Shown piece after piece: positions 58,701 through 64,000 of a DNA stretch of 64,000 nt. A program made the position numbers and the translations under genes. Origin of the DNA: Pleodorina starrii (Eukaryota > Chlorophyta > Chlorophyceae > Chlamydomonadales > Volvocaceae); the NCBI GenBank assembly GCA_030267565.1, contig BRXU01000023.1, forward strand, positions 558,001 through 622,000. The letters run 5' to 3'. Each line of letters begins with the position of its first letter. Position 1 is the stretch's first letter. The notes under the pieces were generated by a model that was given only the letters and a program-made list of their open reading frames with translations, was not told the DNA's origin and searched no databases.

Positions 58701-59215
58701 CGCTGTTGCGCGGGCAAGCGGGTCGTGGGAGGGCTGCCTGCTGCCCCTGCGGTGCACCGATTACACAGGCTGGACGGTGCTGGGTCCGTCGGCACCTGTT
58801 TTGGGACTGCTTTGTTGCCCGCACCCTGCGTGAGGAACTGGAGGCGGTGTTGGGGGCCCCGGGCGACTCGGTGCTGCAGCGGGTTCATCTGTGGCTCGTG
58901 TCGCCCCCTCCGGGGATCTGTCCCTGTGTCTGGGATGTTGTGGCTTTGGCAGCCCTGGCAGCGCTGGAACGGGGCCGCCAACGCATGTACCGGGGTGGCG
59001 CCCCCGCTGCCCCGCTTGCTCGGGCTCAGTTGGTCGGCATTGGTGCTGCGGTTGTGGCAGACTTCTGGGCCCGTGTCGCGTCGTTTGCAGCCCTAGGGAT
59101 GGTACCGGATGGCTGGGAGACGGTCCCGGCATCCCACCCATTCCTGGCCAACCGGGCGGACCGTGTTGTGTTTGTCGGTCCTCCAGACACTGGGGCCCCC
59201 CCCGATTCCCCCTGA
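55763..59215 (+). CDS. LINE reverse-transcriptase polyprotein, endonuclease missing
   Basis: The frame is open throughout; the first Met after the 5' junction is at 55880 (MPAVMAEFWQ). It lacks the APE endonuclease and starts in the linker before the RT. RT blocks in order: PPGRAPGADGIPAELYQ, SIFKAGDPTLPSNYRPITLL, FLRSRRIGDNVWLLQ, FLDFYKAYDTVDR (catalytic Asp about residue 198), GVRQGCPLAPLLYLAIAQAL, QYADDCTPFL (catalytic Asp pair at about 303-304), RRASGQRLNLDKVEVLPLG and QAKTLGVGL. Between the last two lies an Ala/Pro-rich insert of roughly 130-150 residues. The C-terminal half ends with a Cys/His cluster (CCPCGAP...RRHLFWDC) typical of L1-like proteins. No stops occur over more than 1,100 codons, so decay has barely begun. 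The open frame also runs back through the 550-bp repeat to 55235, which appears fortuitous. Confidence 0.85.
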   Translation, partial: AGGERPSPALTALLRPPAACRRIPALRRPTGAPTAHPLEMPAVMAEFWQRICTASPPTPDVTAARQQILAALQSHGRRCPAASLPDLGRPDVSPAEVLEALRATPPGRAPGADGIPAELYQGFSATFAPLLARIFSAARATGSTPAGFLDGVISSIFKAGDPTLPSNYRPITLLDTDYRTLARVLARRLLPVFGATIDPEQTAFLRSRRIGDNVWLLQLLPELLRAQHRPGLAVFLDFYKAYDTVDRDFLFACLETLGVGQDFLQWVRLLHANTGAAALVNGFRSARVPITAGVRQGCPLAPLLYLAIAQALLCWLKAQGVGITVGAGPAASRPLPASQYADDCTPFLAAASDLPRFLAVMEIFRRASGQRLNLDKVEVLPLGPVPDGGNPAAGVASTALAAPIGAAGVAVAAPRSLPGPAAAITAIAAVVPVTAAAPGHAAAAPPAPQPIGAAAALVAALRNLAPAAPVPTPAAAVPHPGAPAALLAILRAAAARLLVIGNPAAPPPAPADGGVGSTVSPLPLTAFVGPAAQLRIVAQAKTLGVGLRNDAQAVPVRLAGVESALALVARLPLTTFGMAAAASAYALSKALYHMEFQGLPPRADLDRLLGLTAAVVERRMTPAMYTAAPNARLVGVSLGVLALPPAVGGFGLLPLVAHVRARHAVAAVRCAAGAAGLLPADPPWTDVALHLLQRCHPAAHPLCLLAPGGGRVLGAPAPRGCPAFARLLGAAAYLGPLIVPEPDAMAGPWCYSAPLWSNPALLGPGGACLEVTFPALFGLRGLTTLGVAVRCWDALVPTRVALAAARRRPAGVSPRIARHCTLQLRQLVLRGVLGYGELGAAVDASGPSISDQLDDLLGLVPGSWVAAARQVAAGQVAVPPAREAWAALLQRLAWCPAGGPFTPVLGTSVKRGTLLQLAEAYHDLKARHEDFLADAHEGPVPPLAFAAFRDTLRRLWRLRWENDHKEALWRLAVHGITGFPLLRGQAGRGRAACCPCGAPITQAGRCWVRRHLFWDCFVARTLREELEAVLGAPGDSVLQRVHLWLVSPPPGICPCVWDVVALAALAALERGRQRMYRGGAPAAPLARAQLVGIGAAVVADFWARVASFAALGMVPDGWETVPASHPFLANRADRVVFVGPPDTGAPPDSP

Positions 59216-59520
59216 CGGTCTCGACGGGAGGGCCCCACGAGCATTTCTGGTTCTGCCCGACACTCGCTCTGCTGACTGCGGACCGCGTGTGCACTTCACT
59301 TGGTCGTGCTCGCCTCTGCACGAACCTACTGTGACCACTCTTGACTATTGTGTGGGTGCGGATCTGCCCAGCCTGGTGGCGTCTTTTCTGCTGGGAGATT
59401 TTGACGATGGTGGACCTTGCGGCGCTCTTGCTGCTTGTGTAGGCTAGGGATTGGTGGGCCTGATGGCGCGGTGGGCTTGGTGCGGGTGGGCCTTGGTGGC
59501 TTTACTTTTGGCACCCCTTT

Positions 59521-59622
59521 GCGGGTGCCCCTGGGGTAGGATGAACAGTCTGTCTAGCCTGTACGGCTAGCGACCGGTGTGACAACCGGTCCCTCTTGTA
59601 ATCACCGAATCCTAGGGCGGGG
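59521..59622 (+). repeat. LINE tail motif, copy 2 (3' end of the intact LINE)
   Basis: GCGGGTGCCCCTGGGGTAGG, GTCTGTCTAGCCTGTACGGC, the GACCGGT/ACCGGTC hairpin, TGTAA and CCTAGGGCGG follow in order. TGTAA is a likely poly(A) signal. Confidence 0.85.
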
Positions 59623-60207
59623 TTGTGGGATTCTGGGTGGGATGGGCGCTTCGCAGCGACCGCGGCTTTCGGGCCGTTCAGCCTGCCAGTTGGCTTCTCG
59701 TTGAGGAGTTGATTCGGCGTTTTCTCGCTGTCTCCGGCTGGTCGGCGTCTCCGACTCGATGGTGGACGATCTTCTGCTCGCTGGGCTTCTGGTGTTCCGC
59801 TCGTCGCCTGTGGAGCTTCGTCGTCTGCATGTACTTCTGCAAGCTGTTGGGGCCCAGCTTATGCGGCCGCCGGGGCGGCCGTTGTAGGAGCGCTTGCGAT
59901 GATGATGCTTCGGGATGGCGGCGCGCGGCTCGCCGGCTGCCTACGTTGGGCAGCAGGCTAATTCGCTATCGTTTGGGTTTGCCTTCTCGCTCGGACAGCG
60001 GGTTGCGTCGTTGACGCTTGGGTTGCGTCTTGAACGCGTGGTAGGAGGGTCCGCCCGTGCGGCCTTCTCTTTTGCAGCCCGTGCTGCCGCGTCCCACTAG
60101 GGGGCGTTCGCTATAAAACAGGATGCGGAATTACAAGGGCCAGACTTTCTGCCAAGTCGCGCTGTCATGGTGTGACTCGGGGTGCGGATTCGGCTGCACC
60201 CTTGCGA
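59623..60207. other. LINE-associated non-coding stretch
   Basis: This stretch between tail copies is probably the 3' portion of another truncated element. A 129-codon ORF (59625-60014) has no recognisable domain. Confidence 0.4.
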
Positions 60208-60490
60208 TGGACCAGGAGCTTGGTAGGCGCTACCTGCCCAGGGGCTCGGTTGGGAGCTACTTGTGTGTTGTTTTCCAGGAGCATGGTCGGCGCTTCCTGT
60301 CCAGGTGCTCGGTTGGGAGCTACTTGCGTGTTGTTTTCCAGGAGCATGGTAGGCGCTTCCTGTCCAGGTGCTCGGTTGGGAGCTACTTTCGTGTTGTTTT
60401 CCAGGAGCATGGTTGGCGCTTCCTGTCCAGGTGCTCGGTTGGGAGCTACTTGTGTGGTGTTCTCCAGGAGCATGGTCGGCGCTCCTTGAC
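60208..60490 (+). repeat. 63-bp minisatellite, about 4.5 copies
   Basis: The unit contains GAGCATGGTCGGCGCTTCCT, GTCCAGGTGCTCGGTTGGGA and GCTACTTG..GTGTTGTTTTCCAG. Sixty-three bp is 21 codons, so the array is open in several frames on both strands. It sits in the 3' UTR-like part of a truncated LINE. Confidence 0.9.
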
Positions 60491-60560
60491 TCTTTCACGC
60501 TTCGTGCGTCGTGCGGGCTTGGTGCTGATGGGCCTTGGTGGCTTTGCTGTTGGCATCCTT

Positions 60561-60663
60561 TTGCGGGTGCCCCTGGGGTAGGATGGACAGTCTGTCTAGC
60601 CTGTACGGCTAGCGACCGGTGTGAAAACCGGTCCCCCTTGTAATCGTCGATTCCTAGGGCGGC
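60561..60663 (+). repeat. LINE tail motif, copy 3
   Basis: Same order of blocks as 59521-59622, with GTGAAAACCGGT in the hairpin loop and TAATCGTCGATTCCTAGG after TGTAA. The 60 bp before it are also shared with the intact LINE 3' UTR (GGGCCTTGGTGGCTTT). Confidence 0.85.
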
Positions 60664-60665
60664 GG

Positions 60666-60764
60666 GGTGCCCCTGGGGTAGGATGAGCAGTCTTGTCTAG
60701 CCTGTACGGCTAGCTACCGGTGTGACAACCGGTCCCCCTTGTATTCACCGAATCCTAGGGCGGC
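60666..60764 (+). repeat. LINE tail motif, copy 4
   Basis: It abuts copy 3. It carries GCTACCGGT in place of GCGACCGGT, which removes one base pair, and TGTATTC in place of TGTAATC, which removes the poly(A)-like signal. This looks like the oldest or most decayed tail. Confidence 0.85.
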
Positions 60765-62447
60765 GAGGGCGTGAAGTGTGAGAGTGTCAACATTCCTGCT
60801 GATAGACAGCCAGAGCTTTCAGCAATCCGCCCCATGTTTAGCATCGCGCGCCGTCTCGGCACTGTGCAACTCTTCCGGCCAGCGCATTGGCTGAAGTTAC
60901 TTGACAGTAGACATGCAGTGTATCATTTACACATCACGCAGGCTGACTTGCCAATAGAAGGACAGCGGAACTGTTTGAGAGGGTCGCGATGATGACGTGC
61001 AGTTGCCGACGAGAGTGCACAGGCTTCGCTACCGAGGTATTCGTCGTAGAGGAGGCTTGACAACTTTAACATTAGGACAGGGAATGTAGAAGTCCCCTAG
61101 GTTGCCGACTGGACTTGTTGGGCGGCCCGCAGATGAATCGTGCGTGCATTGGCGGCTTGGCGTCCAACAACCAACAGTTTGCCCCTCATGGTTTGCTCCT
61201 TGCAACCTTTGTTATAGCAATATGCGTCAAGACGATCGGACCGGCTAGCAGAGCTGCTGTGGTGTGGTCGCGGGAAGAATGTTCGCAATGCAAACATAGT
61301 TGGTTGCAGAAATGAAGATTCATTTCACGCCTTCATGTCAGAATTCCACTTGAAGGAACGATGAATCTTCTGGAATTAATTATAGGCCGAGAGGTGTTGG
61401 TTTGACCTCGGCCTCGGTCCATGGAGACTGCCAAACTGGTTTGTACTCATGCGATGTTGGGTTCCAATAATAAATTTACCGTGCAATAAAGAATGTAATC
61501 TTTTACTTATGCAGCCTTTCCGTTGGCCGAAAGTCTACACTTGTCCAATTACTTCCCACGTCCCACGTCCCACGGGCACACGGGCACACGGACATGGGCA
61601 ATCCTACAGGGCGGGGCCTGGGCGCTTCGCGCTGGGGCCCCGCCCAAAAAGTGGTGCAATTTACATGGTACGTTACTAATTACGGCCCCGCCACCTCATA
61701 GTTTGAGCGATTTTGAGCAGGCCTCCTTACTAACGCGGCCTCTCCTCCACGTAGTCGGAGCAGGTTTCCTTAAAATAACTCTAGCCATAAAGTCTGCGTG
61801 GTGTCGGCTACCCGCTGATTGGACGCGCGGGCCGACGCGGCGCGGCCGATGCCAACGAGAGGCAGTCTCATTCAGCCGACTGGCTGCTTTCCTGAGTGCT
61901 TCAGTCCGGGGACACAGTTTGGATGACGGTTGGCACATTTGGAACTTTGCAAGCGGGCGCACCGCACTCTTGCAAAGGGAGAGGTGTGCCAAAGAAGAGG
62001 CCTAGGAGGTCGCGCAGCGCCAAGAGAGACATTTATGTGAGCATATGATGGAAATTGGCTTGCGAGGTTGTACATAGTCGCGGATATGGCGACGCTGTTG
62101 CGATAACAGTACGAGAGGTCAACGTTCTACTATATTTTTTCTCCAATATGCATATAACGTACGTTACCAAGTGCGAACCCACTACGTTTTCCAAAGGTTT
62201 ACAAACGTAACTTTGCATGCAAACCCTGGCGTACAGCCAGTACAACATATATAATAATGACACTATCCGTCTGTCACTGCTTCTACACACTTGCAAACTT
62301 GTCAAACCTCATGGCAGACGTAGTTGCTATGCCCTTCCTAAAAATGCGGCCTCGGGCGACTGCGATCGCAGTGCCTAACAGAAACTTTACAAACTCAGTC
62401 ATACATGATGTCTTGCAATAACCAGTGCAATTGCAGCCACATACAAC
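60765..62447. other. Intergenic region upstream of RLK2
   Basis: This is AT-richer than most of the window towards its right end. It holds a short GTCCCAC/GGGCACAC repeat (61555-61592), a strong GC hairpin (61609-61645) and imperfect palindromes around GAAGATTCAT/ATGAATCTTC (61310-61372). It should contain the RLK2 promoter. No gene was recognised. Confidence 0.5.
61609..61645. other. 37-bp GC-rich hairpin
   Basis: GGGCGGGGCC pairs with GGGCCCCGCCC, with an inner GGCGC/GCGC stem around TTC. The adjacent AAAAA makes it look like an intrinsic terminator, which has no meaning in a nuclear genome. A transposon-end or MITE fragment is more likely. Confidence 0.6.
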
Positions 62448-64000
62448 ATGCATATGTCTTCCTTAGCTGCCCTTCTTGTTTTAGTCTTTTTGGTTTTCAC
62501 CGGTTGGCCCGGCATCGCAGCTACCGTCGCGGCCCAAACAGCCGCCCGCGAGCAGCAGGTCGTGCACTGCAGTAATATTGAAGAATTAATTAGTGCGTTT
62601 TTCAATCAAGATGTTACAACCGTTTTGGTGTACGGAAGTTTGAGCATGACCGAGAGCGACTGGGTTCTACGCGCCGCGCCAGCCGTCGTGGGGCGCAACT
62701 TAAATATCTCGGGAGTAGATGATGATATGTCCAGATGGCCCATCATTGATTTGGGATTCGTGCAGTCGAAGGTAGGGCGCACGTCATCGTTTTCGCATCC
62801 CCAAAAAGTCCCCGGCCTACGAAGTCCTTCCCAGCTCCCTGTGAGCATCGTTTGACCCTCGGCAATCCTCCTCCCCCGAGCCCATAGGTCCAAGTTGAGG
62901 AGGGCAAAACCCTGTCTTTCACCCGCGTCGTGCTGCGCCGATGGCGACGAGGTCCTCACTTCCAGGTGCGCCCCGGCAGACCAGCTTGCTAACAGGCCCG
63001 GCTTTGACCCCGTGCCATACTACCTGGCCCCGTCATCCTCGCCAGCTGTCAGCACACGTATCCGTGCCCTTTTCCCGGCAGCAGTACGGCAGCAAACTAG
63101 GGCCACGCCGTGCATGAACGAAACCCGCTGTGCTTGCCGGTATGCGCTGCTCGGGCCCTGGCAGGCGCCGGGGCTGGACCTGATTGCTACGGGCCGGGAG
63201 CCTGCGGAGCGGTCTTTGGCGTCCGCCTGGGCTCACGTGCGCTTCTACAACATGGGCTGGATACACCGTAGGTTGGGCTGCCCCCACTAGTCGCTCGCTG
63301 CGGAACCATTTCCATTGGGGCTCACCTCACAAGAAAACCAACTATGCCTAATGAAGTTAGACGGGCGGTATGTGTTGCTGCGGTGCAGAGGGAAGGGAGC
63401 CGACGTGCGTCAGGCGCGGCAGGGTCGGGCGGGGGGCGCTCTGGGTCGGAGTGGAGGGTGGGACACACAGGCGGCTGACAGGGCTGCGGGCCTGGAGGCT
63501 TCTGGCCGGCCGGGGCGCGGAGTCAAGGGCGCGCGAGCGGTCGGGGCGCGGACTACGAAGCGGGTTTTCCTCGTGCATTGACGCGGCAGGAATGATGTAA
63601 TTCATCGGGGGATGGCAATTGCCGCGCGCATGTGCGCATGTTGCTCCCCGCATGCGGTGCTGTGCACCCCGCGACGTCCGCACCCACAACCACATTCGCG
63701 AGCACAGCGGCACCCACACCCGCACTTTGCGCCCACCATTGGCACCCGTATCGGCACCCGCATCAACACTGATACCCACATTTTTACCCACACCCACTCG
63801 CCGGCAGGGAGCTGCCTTGCGCCCTCCCTGGGTCGCCTCATCAGCAACACCACCAAGAGGCCGGCGTTCGTGCCTGGGCAGCAGCAAGTGATACTCAATG
63901 TGCCTCAGACGGGTTGCATCTCGGGCGACGACGGCGCGCCGGTGCTGCAGCGCTGCTGGCCGTTGGCGTTTATATACGACAGTTTTGTGACGTACGGCTA
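62448..64000 (+). CDS. Receptor-like kinase paralogue (RLK2), N-terminal exons only
   Basis: Exons 62448-62771, 62888-62965, 63165-63267 and 63808 to beyond 64000. It starts MHMSSLAALLVLVFLVFTG, a clear signal peptide (or from the second Met at 62454). The ectodomain parallels RLK1 segment by segment: HCSNIEELISAFFNQDVTT, SDWVLRAAPAVVGRNLNISG, WPIIDLGFVQSK, VVLRRWRRGPHFQ, APGLDLIATG, RFYNMGWIHR, RPAFVPGQQ, VPQTGC, APVLQRCWPLAFIYDSFVTYG. Exons 2 and 3 are exactly 78 and 103 bp, as in RLK1, with the same phases. The transmembrane and kinase parts, expected from RLK1, lie beyond the window. The fourth exon's Cys pair matches RLK1. Confidence 0.85.

Larger units (their letters stand above)
55763..59622 (+). 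mobile_element. 5'-truncated L1-like LINE
   Basis: It carries a long intact reverse-transcriptase ORF (to 59215), about 300 bp of 3' UTR, and a tail with GGGGTAGGATGAACAGTC, the ACCGGT hairpin and TGTAA. The apurinic endonuclease expected upstream of the RT is absent, so the copy is 5'-truncated or begins at the preceding tail. No poly(A) run is visible at the end. Confidence 0.8.

Noticed and set aside
59625..60014. 129-codon ORF between LINE tails
   Set aside because: No recognisable domain. It sits in LINE-derived non-coding sequence with no start context or partner exons.
61609..61650. Rho-independent terminator
   Set aside because: The shape fits, but the window is a eukaryotic nuclear genome, where such terminators are not used.

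Overview
The window looks like nuclear DNA of a volvocine or related chlamydomonadalean green alga. It is GC-rich, has short exons with GT-AG introns, and encodes large proteins padded with poly-Ala, poly-Gly and poly-Pro. TGTAA polyadenylation-like signals are present, as are several repeat families of the kind known from Chlamydomonas and Volvox. This is inferred from gene style and content; no species is assigned.

Layout. (1) 1-14074, minus strand: most of a very large GAF-domain tyrosine-kinase-like (TKL) protein kinase, cut off by the left window edge at its catalytic loop. (2) 14427-16268, plus: a complete five-exon RanBP1 gene, divergent from the kinase across about 350 bp. (3) 18879-21358, minus: a complete five-exon ribose-phosphate pyrophosphokinase (PRPP synthetase). 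(4) 25323-38135, plus: a receptor-like TKL kinase (RLK1) with signal peptide, algal ectodomain, transmembrane helix and full kinase domain. One of its introns holds about 4.2 kb of a 41-bp tandem repeat. (5) 38136-62447: about 24 kb of transposon and repeat sequence. It contains decayed LINE pieces, two copies of a 1.4-kb repeat, a 3,085-bp integrase-bearing DNA transposon sitting inside one of those copies, a LINE with a long intact reverse-transcriptase ORF, and stacked LINE 3' tails. (6) 62448 to the right edge, plus: the first exons of RLK2, a paralogue of RLK1 with the same intron positions.

The most notable element is 51048-54132. The uninterrupted repeat copy at 47227-48606 works as an empty site and shows a clean insertion: 4-bp target duplication CCTT, termini TGTCACGC...GCGTGACA, no LTRs and no reverse transcriptase. 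A single 778-residue protein carries a Gypsy-type integrase (HHCC finger, D-D-35-E), a PHD finger and an unassigned C-terminal region. That matches the Ginger class of cut-and-paste transposons better than a Gypsy retrotransposon.

Functionally, the two RLK genes are probably membrane receptors that pass extracellular signals to cytosolic TKL kinase domains. The GAF kinase is probably a soluble signalling kinase. RanBP1 serves nuclear transport, and PRPP synthetase serves nucleotide, His and Trp synthesis. Exon limits below were read by eye from splice signals, reading-phase continuity and family similarity.
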